Below are positions 1-10,696 of a stretch of DNA of 64,000 bases, piece after piece. Source of the stretch: Paenibacillus sp. SC116 (lineage in GTDB: Bacteria; Bacillota; Bacilli; Paenibacillales; Paenibacillaceae). A program made the position numbers and the translations under genes. The number at the start of each line of letters is the position of its first letter. Positions within the stretch are counted from its first letter, which is position 1. The notes beneath the pieces are model-generated. The model was not told where the DNA came from, did no database searches, and worked only from the letters and a program-made list of their open reading frames with translations. The stretch is taken from the NCBI RefSeq assembly GCF_024733555.1, contig NZ_JANIOF010000002.1:1-64000 (forward strand), written 5' to 3'.

Positions 1-55
1 GTATTAGGCACGCCGCCAGCGTTCGTCCTGAGCCAGGATCAAACTCTCCATAAAA
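1..55 (-). rRNA. rrs: 16S rRNA, 5' end only
   Basis: Read on the minus strand, this stretch is the conserved start of bacterial 16S rRNA, including the site of universal primer 27F (AGAGTTTGATCCTGGCTCAG) and the GACGAACGCTGGCGGCG segment. Only about the first 55 nt lie in the window; the gene continues beyond position 1. An rrn operon beyond gyrA, co-oriented with it, is the same arrangement as rrnO in B. subtilis. The exact 5' end is estimated from family alignment. Confidence 0.97.
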
Positions 56-127
56 GTGTTTGACTTGCTCATTTGTAATGCTGACGAAATTCATTGCTGA
101 ATTTCTTATATCAAACGTTTCACTCGT

Positions 128-148
128 TGTTCAGTTTTCAAAGAACAA
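128..148 (-). promoter_or_regulatory. rrn leader boxA-like antitermination element
   Basis: The minus strand reads TTGTTCTTTGAAAACTGAAC between the rrn promoters and the 16S start. This is the boxA-containing leader motif commonly seen in Firmicute rrn operons, where Nus factors load for antitermination. The role is inferred from motif and position. Confidence 0.65.
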
Positions 149-225
149 TTTCGCTCCAGATCACTCATCTTACGATTCGTTTTCTTTCGCTCTCGTTCGC
201 CGTGTTTCTCAGTGGCGACCTTTAT

Positions 226-254
226 AATATATCATTTTCATTCTTTCGAGTCAA
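226..254 (-). promoter_or_regulatory. rrn promoter, proximal copy (P2)
   Basis: On the minus strand TTGACT (249-254) is followed by 17 nt and TATATT (226-231), then ATAAAGG. It is a near-consensus SigA promoter about 170 nt upstream of the 16S 5' end. It shares its -10 block and the flanking GTGGCGA/CTCCGCCACC-type sequence with the distal copy, suggesting the two arose by duplication. Confidence 0.8.
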
Positions 255-355
255 GCTTTTTTTAAAACTTTTTTTGAAGCCTTGTTTTTCAACTTACTTC
301 AAGTTTCTGTTCTATTCAAGCTTGTCTCAACCGCGCCTCTCGGTGGCGGAGTTAT

Positions 356-384
356 AATATATCACGGTGATCTGAAAAGTTCAA
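356..384 (-). promoter_or_regulatory. rrn promoter, distal copy (P1)
   Basis: On the minus strand TTGAAC (379-384), a 17-nt spacer and TATATT (356-361) followed by ATAAC form a second SigA promoter. It lies exactly 130 bp upstream of the proximal one with the same TGATATATTATAA core. Tandem promoters are normal for Firmicute rrn operons. Confidence 0.75.
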
Positions 385-447
385 GTATATGTACCAATCC
401 AAATAATGGCTATGTTTCATTGTTTAATTTCAACTAACTAGATACAC

Positions 448-505
448 AGTAAAACCGCTACTCGATCATCTATTCCTTCACTGTTGATTCATAATAGCGG
501 TTCTT
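448..505 (-). terminator. Candidate terminator downstream of the HD-GYP gene
   Basis: AACCGCTA (453-460) and TAGCGGTT (495-502) are inverted repeats flanking a 34-nt loop. On the minus strand the right arm is followed by a short T run (TTTTAC). It lies between the HD-GYP stop and the rrn promoters, where termination is expected. The long loop and weak U tract keep confidence moderate. Confidence 0.45.
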
Positions 506-573
506 TTCAAATTTCTAATTCTTCTTTGTAAACAACTAATGAAACAAAGTAAGTTCATTATGAAGCGATATAA

Positions 574-1719
574 CTATTCCGATATAACCTTTTCAATATG
601 AAGTTGTCTTTCCTCTGCTAGTCGAATGATCGTCCCCTCTACTGATACCCATGGCCTTGTAGGATATATGCTATCTATAAATACAATCTCACCCGTTCTA
701 CCATCATTCAGTTGAACAATAGTCCCTTGTGTAAGTAGAGTAAGTTTTTGAATAAACACTTGCACCATTTGCGGATCAAGTTTGCCAAATGCTTGGCGAT
801 GTAATTGCTCCAGTACAACATAAGGCGAAGCAGCCTTACGATAGCTGCGATTTTGTGTCATAGCATGGAACATATCAGCAATAGCTACCATTTTGGCATA
901 GGGATGAATTTGATCACTCATAATTCTCAATGGATAGCCACTTCCATCAAGCCTCTCATGATGCTGTAGTGCAGCTAGCTTTACGCCTTCAGTGATCATG
1001 TTCGCAGAACGTAGTATTTCATAGCCGTAGAGCGTATGACGACGTACCTCTGTTTGCTCCACTTCCGTTAGGGACTCTTTTTTGCGAAGAACATCTTCAT
1101 CTACTTTTACTTTCCCTATATCATGAAGCAAACCCGCGAGGGCAATTTGCATGCCTTCTTTTTCAGAACAACCATTCCAATGTCCAATTAAGTATGTCGT
1201 AAGTGCTACGGCAATCGATTTATGTATTAAAAAGTTTGTAGAGAGATCCTGATCAATCTCTTTTATATATATTTGGACAGCTAAAGGCTTATATTCTTTT
1301 ATTTGCTCCATTAGGGGTCTTAATAGCTTACGCATTTCCATCGTTGGTACTTGATTAGCCCGAGCCATATTCAATACTTGTGACATCAATTTAGCTAGCT
1401 CCGTCCAAGCTAAGTGAAATGGTTGGTCAATGCTCGGAGTCTTTGTATCCAATTCGGCTGTATCCATCTCTAATAGCTGCTCTGCTGGTTTAGTCTGCTG
1501 ATCTTTAGAAACAGGTGTCTTAGCTGGAGCTGGTTTGGCTGACTCTATTCTCTTTTTAGAATTAACATATACGTGCTTGATCATAAAGGCATCCAGTACT
1601 TCGATATCACGTTCCGTCAATACACGTCCTTTAGGCATAATGATGCCACCAAGCTCGGAGCTTACATCCTTACTCAAACAATCCCCCAGTTTAATCTGTG
1701 CGATTGGCAACATAGACAT
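574..1719 (-). CDS. HD-GYP domain protein, putative c-di-GMP phosphodiesterase
   Basis: The C-terminal half carries the HD-GYP hallmarks: HDIGK near residue 200, a downstream H..G.E block, and HHERLDGSGYP near residue 253. The family hydrolyses cyclic di-GMP to pGpG or GMP at a metal centre. The first 60 residues resemble the N-terminal module of Firmicute HD-GYP proteins (LGGIIMPKGRVLTERDIEVL), followed by a low-complexity linker and a helical segment. No membrane segment is visible, so it is probably cytosolic. The longest frame starts at a GTG at 1728. GGGAG is better placed for the ATG at 1719 (spacing 10), and an ATG at 1713 is also possible. It lies between gyrA and the rrn operon on the same strand but is separated from gyrA by a terminator. 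Catalytic activity is inferred from motif conservation. Confidence 0.9.
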   Translation of the reverse strand: MSMLPIAQIKLGDCLSKDVSSELGGIIMPKGRVLTERDIEVLDAFMIKHVYVNSKKRIESAKPAPAKTPVSKDQQTKPAEQLLEMDTAELDTKTPSIDQPFHLAWTELAKLMSQVLNMARANQVPTMEMRKLLRPLMEQIKEYKPLAVQIYIKEIDQDLSTNFLIHKSIAVALTTYLIGHWNGCSEKEGMQIALAGLLHDIGKVKVDEDVLRKKESLTEVEQTEVRRHTLYGYEILRSANMITEGVKLAALQHHERLDGSGYPLRIMSDQIHPYAKMVAIADMFHAMTQNRSYRKAASPYVVLEQLHRQAFGKLDPQMVQVFIQKLTLLTQGTIVQLNDGRTGEIVFIDSIYPTRPWVSVEGTIIRLAEERQLHIEKVISE

Positions 1720-1780
1720 AGCTTCCACACTCCCACGATCAAATTTAAGTACGCGATGCTTATTCGCAAATGCTAGACAA

Positions 1781-1825
1781 TAAAAAACGTGAAGACGATG
1801 TACCTTGCAGGTACGCCGCCTTCAC
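1781..1825 (-). terminator. gyrA Rho-independent terminator
   Basis: On the minus strand a long imperfect stem with arms GTGAAGgcGgcGTACC and GGTACatCgtCTTCAC closes on a short loop. It is followed directly by TTTTTT. It lies 67 nt past the gyrA stop codon and upstream of the HD-GYP gene. Confidence 0.85.
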
Positions 1826-1891
1826 GCATAGGACGAAGCAAATACCATGTCCTCATCTATCGATAGAGCTATTTATAGTTAGCTGTAGCAC

Positions 1892-4399
1892 TTATTCCTC
1901 TGTGCTGCCGTCTACTTCTGGAGCAGCTCCATCTATTGATGGTTCGCCGTCTATATCTTCAGTAAGAGTTTCCTCTTCATTTTTGCTGCAACGTGTTACG
2001 GTAGATACCGTATCCTCTTCACGGATGTTAATGACTTTAACGCCTTGAGCATAACGACCCATTTGAGAAATTCCAGCGATGCTTGTCCGTATAATTGTAC
2101 CAGAAGCAGTAATGACCATAAGATCATCTTCATCCTGAACAATTTTCAGACCTACAACCGCACCATTTTTCTCTGTTACGTTAATCGTCTTAATTCCTTT
2201 ACCACCACGAGACTGAGAACGGTACTCTGTAGTCGGTGTGCGTTTACCATACCCCTTGGCTGTAACAATCAACACATCGTTATTCTCATCTACGATATCC
2301 ATATCGATGACATAGTTGCCTTCATCAAGGGTAATACCCTTAACCCCGGTCGCACTACGTCCCATAGAACGAACATCTTTTTCAGAGAATCGGATCGACA
2401 TACCAGTATTCGTACCCATAATGACTTCTTGCTCACCATCTGTTAGACGTACACCGATAAGGTCATCGTCTTCACGCAAATTGATCGCAATTAGACCACC
2501 TTTACGGATGTTGACGTAATCATCAAGTGGAGTCTTCTTCACGATACCCTGACGAGTAGCGAAGAACAGATACTGAGTACTTTCGAACGATTCGACTGGG
2601 ATAACGGCGTTAATCGTTTCACCTTGTTCAATCTGAATTAGATTGATAATCGGTGTTCCACGTGCGGTACGGCTTAAGTCAGGAATCTCATACGCTTTGA
2701 TCCGATACACTTTTCCTTTGTTCGTGAATATCATCAAATAATGATGAGAATCCGTTAAGAACAAGTGCTCAACAAAGTCATTTTCCTTCGTATCCATACC
2801 CATTACACCGCGTCCGCCTCGCTTCTGACTACGATAAGTCGTAGCAGGCAAACGTTTAATATAGCCGCTATGTGTAATCGTGATGATAACATCTTCACGA
2901 GGGATCAAGTCCTCATCCAAAATGCTGTCTTCACCAATCGTAATTTCTGTACGACGCTCGTCACCGAACTTCTGCTTAATCTCTTCGAGCTCCTCATGAA
3001 TAATTTGCAGAACAAGTTGTTCACTCGCTAAAATTTCCTTGTACTCTGCAATCTTCTTCATTAGTTCGTTAAACTCTTCTTCGAGCTTCTCACGCTCCAA
3101 GCCAGTCAAACGACGCAAGCGCATATCGAGAATCGCTTGAGCTTGTTCATAGCTCAGTTCGAAACGCTCCATCAATCCATTACGTGCTACTTCATCAGAA
3201 TGAGAAGCGCGGATTAGAGCAATAACCTCGTCGATGTGATCTAATGCAATAATTAGACCCTGCAAAATATGAGCACGAGCTTCCGCTTTACGCAGGTCAT
3301 ACTCCGTACGACGACGGATAACTACGATTTGATGCTGCAAATAATAGTACAGTATATCGCGTAAATTCAAAATACGCGGCTCGTTGTTAACGAGTGCAAT
3401 CATATTTACACCGAAGTTAGATTGCATCTGCGTCTGCTTGTACAAGTTGTTCAAGACGACGCTTGGATTCACATCACGACGCAGCTCGATAACAATTCGC
3501 ATACCATTGCGATCAGATTCATCGCGTAAATCCGTTATTCCTTCGATCTTCTTCTCACGTACAAGCTCTGCAATTTTTTCGACTAGGCGAGCTTTGATCA
3601 CTTGATAAGGAAGCTCATGCACGATAATGCGCGCCTTGCCGCCATTCTCCTCGATCTCTGCACGCGCGCGCATTGTCACCGAACCACGGCCTGTAGCATA
3701 TGCTTGACGTATACCCGATCTGCCCAGTATTAGACCTGATGTTGGGAAATCGGGACCTTGTATATAATCCATTAGCTCAAGCGGTGTTAATTCTGGATTG
3801 TGAATTAAGGCTTGAACCCCGTTAATAACTTCTGTTAAGTTATGCGGTGGGATGTTAGTTGCCATACCAACGGCAATACCAGACAATCCATTTACCAGCA
3901 GATTCGGGAATCTTGCTGGCAGCACAACCGGCTCTTTCTCTTCGCCGTCATAGTTCGGTGCAAAATCGACCGTTTCTTTATTCAAATCTCGCAGCAATTC
4001 TGTTGCGATCTTTGATAAACGCGCCTCCGTATAACGCATAGCCGCAGCCATATCACCATCAATGGAACCAAAGTTACCGTGCCCATCAACTAGCATATAG
4101 CGCAGTGAGAAGTCCTGTGCCATACGAACCATCGTTTCGTATACAGCTGAATCACCATGAGGATGGTACTTACCGATGACCTCACCAACGATTCTCGCCG
4201 ACTTCTTATAAGGCTTGTCCGGCGTCATGCCTAACTCTGACATCGCATACAGAATCCGGCGATGTACCGGTTTCAGTCCGTCACGCACATCAGGCAGTGC
4301 ACGGCTGACGATGATGCTCATCGCATAATCGAGGAATGATTCGCGCATCTCTGTACCAATATCACGTTCCTTGATTTGCGATTGTTGTTCTTCCGCCAT
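1892..4399 (-). CDS. gyrA: DNA gyrase subunit A
   Basis: This is the breakage-reunion subunit of the A2B2 gyrase that introduces negative supercoils. At 835 aa it is slightly longer than the B. subtilis protein. The catalytic tyrosine is Y123 in AAMRYTE. The quinolone-resistance region reads [17 protein letters not shown], with S84 and E88 in the form typical of susceptible Gram-positives. The GyrA box QKRGGRG, needed for DNA wrapping, is present near residue 530, followed by the repeated blades of the C-terminal pinwheel. The last 30 or so residues are an acidic tail, rich in Glu and Asp. AGGAGG lies 8 nt before the ATG (GGACCTCC complement at 4405-4410). The gene has its own terminator, and it is separated from gyrB by an oppositely oriented gene. 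Confidence 0.98.
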   Translation of the reverse strand: MAEEQQSQIKERDIGTEMRESFLDYAMSIIVSRALPDVRDGLKPVHRRILYAMSELGMTPDKPYKKSARIVGEVIGKYHPHGDSAVYETMVRMAQDFSLRYMLVDGHGNFGSIDGDMAAAMRYTEARLSKIATELLRDLNKETVDFAPNYDGEEKEPVVLPARFPNLLVNGLSGIAVGMATNIPPHNLTEVINGVQALIHNPELTPLELMDYIQGPDFPTSGLILGRSGIRQAYATGRGSVTMRARAEIEENGGKARIIVHELPYQVIKARLVEKIAELVREKKIEGITDLRDESDRNGMRIVIELRRDVNPSVVLNNLYKQTQMQSNFGVNMIALVNNEPRILNLRDILYYYLQHQIVVIRRRTEYDLRKAEARAHILQGLIIALDHIDEVIALIRASHSDEVARNGLMERFELSYEQAQAILDMRLRRLTGLEREKLEEEFNELMKKIAEYKEILASEQLVLQIIHEELEEIKQKFGDERRTEITIGEDSILDEDLIPREDVIITITHSGYIKRLPATTYRSQKRGGRGVMGMDTKENDFVEHLFLTDSHHYLMIFTNKGKVYRIKAYEIPDLSRTARGTPIINLIQIEQGETINAVIPVESFESTQYLFFATRQGIVKKTPLDDYVNIRKGGLIAINLREDDDLIGVRLTDGEQEVIMGTNTGMSIRFSEKDVRSMGRSATGVKGITLDEGNYVIDMDIVDENNDVLIVTAKGYGKRTPTTEYRSQSRGGKGIKTINVTEKNGAVVGLKIVQDEDDLMVITASGTIIRTSIAGISQMGRYAQGVKVINIREEDTVSTVTRCSKNEEETLTEDIDGEPSIDGAAPEVDGSTEE

Positions 4400-4525
4400 G
4401 CTGGACCTCCTTTAATAATATCGTCTGTAACGTCCGCTTCCCAGGGGCTAACATTTGTTCACCTATCATTTATCCCCGTGAACACATGAAACTTTAACGA
4501 GTTATTCCGTCTTATTTCAACTCAC

Positions 4526-4567
4526 AAAAAAACGGCCGCCGTTCCAAAATGGAAGCAGCACCGCCTC
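4526..4567 (-). terminator. Imperfect hairpin with U7 tract in the gyrA upstream region
   Basis: The 415-nt gap between gyrA and the divergent YheC/YheD gene (4400-4814) has no gene. On the minus strand it holds a G/C-rich imperfect stem around TTCCATTTTGGAA followed by TTTTTTT. This could stop antisense transcription entering gyrA from the gyrB side, or act as a leader attenuator of gyrA. The rest of the gap is AT-rich, with no promoter I can place confidently. Confidence 0.4.
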
Positions 4568-4814
4568 TCCCAGTGACATGAATTCAAAAAGCCTAATATA
4601 TCGCTACTTGTATTATATTACTTTCACAAAAGGGAAACAATTAAACGTTTCCTTGAGCAGCGTCTATATCCGAACAATAATCCAGTGGAGTTAGGTGTTT
4701 GTTCTTGCCCTTAGCGGATGTCTTTTTAAACTACACACTATTATACCATGAATCCTACCCTAATACGGAATTAAATCATCACTCCTATGCTATCAACGAG
4801 AAAGGATGAACACG

Positions 4815-5714
4815 ATGCGCATAAGACGTGTTCGCAGCAAACTTAAAAAATCAGCAGCAATTGACAAACATGTAGGGCTGAGAGTCTTTCAACCAGAAAC
4901 TACATCCTTTTCACCAGAAAATTTATATCAAATGCTTTTCAAGCATAGCATGCTGTACATTAAGCCAGAGGGGGGAACCGGTGGTTCCGGCATTATACGT
5001 GTTGGGCTAACGAATCACTCAGCTTCCTATCTGCTGCAAAAAGATACGTTTAGCGAGAGATATGAGCAATTTGATCAGCTGTATGCACGCTTGACCCATT
5101 TTATCAGCAAAAAAAAGTACCTAATTCAACAAGGCATTCACTTACTTACACATAACAAACGCCCCCTTGATCTTCGTATCATGGTACAACGAAATAAGGG
5201 CGATGCTTGGGAAATGACAGGTATGCTTGCACGCGTTGCAGCTCCTCGAAAAGTAGTTACCAACTATCACCGAGGGGGCACACTGCATCAAGTAGATTCT
5301 GTCCTTAAGCAATATACTGATCCGAACCGTCTTCAAGAACTCAAAAAGCAGCTTGAAAAAAATGCCCTACTGACAGCCAAGCACCTCAATAAGCATTTCC
5401 CTACCTTAATCGAGCTCGGTATCGACATTGGTCTTGATGAGCAGTTAAAGCCTTGGATACTAGAATTGAACACCCAGCCCGATAAAAATATTTTCCGATT
5501 CCATGCAAATAAGAAGCTGTATTCGAAAATGATGAGTTATGTTCGCCATCAAGTTTTGAAACGTACAGTCAAAAAATCAAAGATTAATCCCGCACCCCAA
5601 CCAATGTCTAAGGCAAAACCTAATTCCACAGCTGCTAAAAATGTGGTCCGTACCCGTCCTGCTCTAAGTCCCGCTCCTCCTGTACCCACACCTTTGTTAA
5701 TCCGCAAAGACTAG
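4815..5714 (+). CDS. YheC/YheD-like ATP-grasp protein (endospore coat-associated family)
   Basis: The protein has the YheC/YheD pattern. An N-terminal segment contains MLYIKPEGGTGGSGIIRV, the nucleotide-binding loop of the ATP-grasp fold. The core contains RPLDLRIMVQRN and, near residue 215, LKPWILELNTQPDK, which carries the metal-binding acidic and Asn residues. The C-terminus, from about residue 255, is a basic and Pro/Ala-rich tail. B. subtilis YheC and YheD are associated with the spore coat; their substrate is unknown. The ATG at 4806 abuts the AAAGG, so the ATG at 4815 (spacing 8) is preferred. It runs opposite to gyrB and gyrA, against the direction of replication. It has no visible terminator of its own on the plus strand. 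The family call is firm; the biochemical role is not known. Confidence 0.82.
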   Translation: MRIRRVRSKLKKSAAIDKHVGLRVFQPETTSFSPENLYQMLFKHSMLYIKPEGGTGGSGIIRVGLTNHSASYLLQKDTFSERYEQFDQLYARLTHFISKKKYLIQQGIHLLTHNKRPLDLRIMVQRNKGDAWEMTGMLARVAAPRKVVTNYHRGGTLHQVDSVLKQYTDPNRLQELKKQLEKNALLTAKHLNKHFPTLIELGIDIGLDEQLKPWILELNTQPDKNIFRFHANKKLYSKMMSYVRHQVLKRTVKKSKINPAPQPMSKAKPNSTAAKNVVRTRPALSPAPPVPTPLLIRKD

Positions 5715-5727
5715 AAACAATCTAGTA

Positions 5728-5763
5728 TTAAAATAAAAGCCCCATCCAATTACTGGCTGGGGC
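5728..5763 (-). terminator. gyrB Rho-independent terminator
   Basis: On the minus strand GCCCCAGCC and GGATGGGGC form a nine-pair stem (one G-U or mismatch) with a 7-nt loop, followed by TTTTATTTT. It starts 14 nt past the gyrB stop and separates gyrB from the convergent YheC/YheD gene. Confidence 0.88.
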
Positions 5764-5776
5764 ACTTGAGCATGTA

Positions 5777-7988
<2,212 letters not shown>

Positions 7989-8000
7989 CTAACCCACCCC

Positions 8001-9113
8001 TTACCGTCTGACTTGCCCGTTTTCCACGTGAAACACATTAGCATCTTGCAGCCGATGAGCATGAATGCTCTCAATACCTGTCGTTGTAATAAACGTCTGT
8101 ACTTTCTCTTGGAAAGTTTCGATGAGCTGTGTTTGTCGATAAGAATCCAGTTCAGAAAGCACGTCATCCAGTAATAGTACAGGATATTCGCCAATCTCTT
8201 CATGCATGAATTCTATCTCGGCAAGTTTAAGCGACAATGCGGTTGTACGCTGTTGACCTTGCGAGCCGTACGTTTGAACTTCTTTGCCGTTGATGGAAAA
8301 AGCGAGGTCATCACGGTGCGGCCCGACAAGAGTTATGCCGCGCCGAATTTCCTGATCGTTCATTTGTGATAACTTTATCATAAATTGCTCGAATAAGACA
8401 GCTTCGTTATCCTCATCCAGCGCAAGGGAAGGAACATAAGAGATCGCGAGCTGTTCTTGTCCGTTTGTAATGCCTGCATGGATACGTTCAGCCCATACTT
8501 GCAGTTTCTTTAAATAGTGTTTCCGTTTCTTTACAATTTTAACACCATGTTCTACTAACTGTTCATTCCATATTTCGAGCATCTGCATATGAGCACTACT
8601 GCGGTCGTTCCACATCTGCTTAAGCAGGTTGTTACGCTGGACAAGCACCTTCTGATATTGCTGCAAATGAAATAAATAGCCAGGGTGAACTTGTCCAATT
8701 TCCATGTCTAGAAAGCGTCGGCGTACACTAGGTCCGCCCTTTACGATTTCCAAATCCTCTGGTGCGAACATAACCACGTTAAGCGAACCGATAAAGTTGC
8801 TCAGTTTTTTCTGTTCCAACCCGTTCAACTTGGCCTTCTTGCCTTGCTTTGCAATATTTAGTTCTAGGTTATAGGTTCCGTATTTGCGTTCAACGGCAGC
8901 ACGCAATAGCGTATGATCTTTATCCCACGCAATTAGCTCCCTATCCTTGGCTGTCCGGTGCGACTTCGTCAGCGCAAGTACGAAGATCGATTCGAGCAAA
9001 TTCGTCTTCCCCTGGGCGTTGCGGCCGACGAAGATATTCACGTTGTTGTTCGTATCAAGCTCCATCGTCTCATAGTTTCGATAATGTTGGAGAGATACTG
9101 ATTTAACGAACAC
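8001..9113 (-). CDS. recF: DNA replication and repair protein RecF
   Basis: RecF is an SMC-like ATPase that works with RecO and RecR to load RecA at single-strand gaps. Walker A is GRNAQGKT at residues 30-37. The ABC-type signature lies in GSQGQQRTTALSLKLAEIEFM near residue 275, and Walker B is PVLLLDDVLSELD near residue 305. Its length of 370 aa equals the B. subtilis protein. It is 3 nt downstream of yaaA and 12 nt upstream of remB, as in the canonical dnaA-dnaN-yaaA-recF-remB-gyrB operon. Its 3' end overlaps a parS-like sequence. Confidence 0.97.
   Translation of the reverse strand: MFVKSVSLQHYRNYETMELDTNNNVNIFVGRNAQGKTNLLESIFVLALTKSHRTAKDRELIAWDKDHTLLRAAVERKYGTYNLELNIAKQGKKAKLNGLEQKKLSNFIGSLNVVMFAPEDLEIVKGGPSVRRRFLDMEIGQVHPGYLFHLQQYQKVLVQRNNLLKQMWNDRSSAHMQMLEIWNEQLVEHGVKIVKKRKHYLKKLQVWAERIHAGITNGQEQLAISYVPSLALDEDNEAVLFEQFMIKLSQMNDQEIRRGITLVGPHRDDLAFSINGKEVQTYGSQGQQRTTALSLKLAEIEFMHEEIGEYPVLLLDDVLSELDSYRQTQLIETFQEKVQTFITTTGIESIHAHRLQDANVFHVENGQVRR
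8020..8035. promoter_or_regulatory. parS-like site inside the 3' end of recF
   Basis: TTTTCCACGTGAAACA matches the parS consensus TGTTTCACGTGAAACA at 14 of 16 positions and keeps the central CACGTG and one perfect half-site. It codes for FHVEN near the RecF C-terminus, so part of the match may be coincidental. It lies 4 kb left of oriC, a plausible place for a Spo0J/ParB binding site. Confidence 0.55.
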
Positions 9114-9116
9114 CGA

Positions 9117-9341
9117 TTATGCCTCTGTTGTCTGCACGACACGGAATGTGCCGCAGTCCTTTACTTCAACCGTATCCCCGTCACGCAGTTTACGCCCACG
9201 GCGGTCTTCTGGCTCTGCATTTACTCGAACCGCCTGCTCTGCGAGCATCACTTTTACATGACCACCTGTAGAAACGCAATCAGCCAGCTTCAAAAACTGT
9301 CCTAATGTAATATAGTCCGTCTGTATATGAATCGATTTCAT
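9117..9341 (-). CDS. yaaA: S4 domain RNA-binding protein YaaA (RlbA)
   Basis: This 74-aa protein consists almost entirely of an S4 RNA-binding domain: ITLGQFLKLADCVSTGGHVKVMLAEQAVRVN followed by EPEDRRGRKLRDGDTV. The family's conserved position between dnaN and recF is kept. AGGAGG (9349-9354 complement) precedes the ATG. The B. subtilis protein has been linked to ribosome assembly; the exact RNA target is not evident from the sequence. Confidence 0.92.
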   Translation of the reverse strand: MKSIHIQTDYITLGQFLKLADCVSTGGHVKVMLAEQAVRVNAEPEDRRGRKLRDGDTVEVKDCGTFRVVQTTEA

Positions 9342-9370
9342 TTGTGTCCTCCTGGCATAGCTGCCTATAA

Positions 9371-10510
9371 CTAATTCGTCGTGCGATAAGGCAAGATGAG
9401 ATGCAAGCTGTTTACATGCTCAGTTGGCTTAATAATAATTGGGCTCATTGCGCCAGTGAAGCCGATGAAAATTTGCTCGCATTCGACAACTTTCAATACA
9501 TCAAGCATATATTTGGAGTTGAAAGCGATACGTAAAGGTTCACCATCAAATCGCTTCACTTCAAGTTGTTCCGTAACTCGTCCTAACTCACTTGAGCTGG
9601 AAGAAATCTCGATTGTTCCATCTTCTTTCGTCTGCAAACGGACAATATTCGTTTTCTCCTCACGAGATAGCAAATACGCACGATCGATAGCTTCCGTCAA
9701 ACCTTTTGTATCCAAAACAAGTTCTGTTTTGTATTGGTTCGGAATAATTTTAGAAGTGTCAGGGTATGTCCCATCCAAAATTCTTGTATAGAACAACACG
9801 TTGCCTACTTTAAACAGAACTTGATTGTCGGCAACAACAATATCCACTTTCGTATGCTCCGGGATAATTCTGCTCAATTCGTTCAATGTTTTACCTGCAA
9901 TAACAATGTTGTAAAAATGAAGGTCTGAATCAACCTCAATAGTCGCAGAACGGCTTGCTAGACGATGACGATCAGTAGCAACGAACTTCATTTCCCCATG
10001 CTGTAACTGCCAAAGTACACCTGTCAAAATAGGCGTTGTTTCGTTGGAGGAAATAGAGAACACAGTTTGCTTAATCATGGTCTTTAACAAATCGCCATTA
10101 ACAGTTAATACTTGATTCTCTTCAACGCTAGGCAAAATAGGATATTCTTCTGGATCGAGGCCGACCATTTGAATATCAGTGGAGCCTGCGCGAAGGAATG
10201 TTTGAAATTGATCTCTTACTTCAATCTCAATATTAGCGGATGGAAGCTTTTTAATAATTTCCACGAAAAACTTAGCAGGTAAAACAACACTACCTGGACG
10301 CTCAATTTGAGCAATGGTTTGACGGTCATCCTCAACAGGAATAAAACTTTGAATCGAAATATCTGTATCGCTTGCTGTTAGTGTTACTCCCTGCATCGTA
10401 ACGTCAACTTTGATACCACTCAAAATAGGAATCGTTGTTCGACTCGAAATTGCTTTCGAAACGTTTTGTATCGCTTCGTTAAGTTGTTGTTTCAAAATAG
10501 ATAGCTTCAT
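9371..10510 (-). CDS. dnaN: DNA polymerase III sliding clamp, beta subunit
   Basis: The 379-aa product is full length for DnaN and starts MKLSILKQQLNEAIQNVSKAISSRTTIPIL, the typical first clamp domain. DIQMVGLDPEEYP marks the junction to the second domain, and the family C-terminus ILPYRTTN (usual form LPVR/LPYR) closes the third. It encircles DNA as a dimer and tethers DNA polymerase III. It lies 181 nt downstream of dnaA, and the gap carries the DNA unwinding half of oriC. AAGGAG lies upstream of the ATG. Confidence 0.98.
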   Translation of the reverse strand: MKLSILKQQLNEAIQNVSKAISSRTTIPILSGIKVDVTMQGVTLTASDTDISIQSFIPVEDDRQTIAQIERPGSVVLPAKFFVEIIKKLPSANIEIEVRDQFQTFLRAGSTDIQMVGLDPEEYPILPSVEENQVLTVNGDLLKTMIKQTVFSISSNETTPILTGVLWQLQHGEMKFVATDRHRLASRSATIEVDSDLHFYNIVIAGKTLNELSRIIPEHTKVDIVVADNQVLFKVGNVLFYTRILDGTYPDTSKIIPNQYKTELVLDTKGLTEAIDRAYLLSREEKTNIVRLQTKEDGTIEISSSSSELGRVTEQLEVKRFDGEPLRIAFNSKYMLDVLKVVECEQIFIGFTGAMSPIIIKPTEHVNSLHLILPYRTTN

Positions 10511-10559
10511 CGTTTCACTCCTTAAACCGATGTTTAGGTCTTAGTTGTATTCGTTTATT

Positions 10560-10610
10560 TATAAGATGATCTTATATTTATTTATATAGTAGTAATAGTA
10601 GGGGCACTGA
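10560..10610. other. oriC DNA unwinding element with DnaA-trio
   Basis: Reading 10587-10601 on the plus strand gives TAG TAG TAA TAG TAG, then GGGG, then 9 nt to a consensus DnaA box. This is the Bacillus arrangement of DnaA box, GC-rich tract and repeated 3'-GAT/AAT trinucleotides, on which DnaA assembles on single strands. Next to it, 10560-10586 is almost pure A/T (ATAAGATGATCTTATATTTATTTATATA-type), the expected melting region. Confidence 0.85.
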
Positions 10611-10613
10611 ATA

Positions 10614-10696
10614 TGTGGATAAGTCCAAAAAACCGCATAAAGTAAAGCCTATCCACATGTGTATAGTTTGTGCATAGGCTTTGTATTTTGTTCACA
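10614..10696. other. DnaA box cluster in the dnaA-dnaN intergenic region (oriC part)
   Basis: There is one perfect box, TTATCCACA on the minus strand at 10614-10622. Two one-mismatch boxes stand back to back: CTATCCACA plus at 10649-10657 and CTATACACA minus at 10658-10666. A weaker TTGTTCACA lies at 10688-10696 overlapping the dnaA stop codon. Together with the adjacent DnaA-trio this corresponds to the incC half of the B. subtilis origin. Confidence 0.85.

Noticed and set aside
94-357. 87-aa reading frame in the rrn promoter region
   Set aside because: It runs antisense through the rrn leader and promoters; the Phe/Ser/Leu-rich product is an artefact of AT-rich DNA.
2045-2446. Long antisense frames within gyrA, gyrB and other conserved genes
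   Set aside because: They are mirror frames of well-supported coding sequences with no independent start signals.
4526-4800. T-box riboswitch upstream of gyrA
   Set aside because: The G/C-rich hairpin with T7 recalled a T-box terminator, but the conserved AGGGTGGNACCGCG antiterminator core and a specifier stem are absent.
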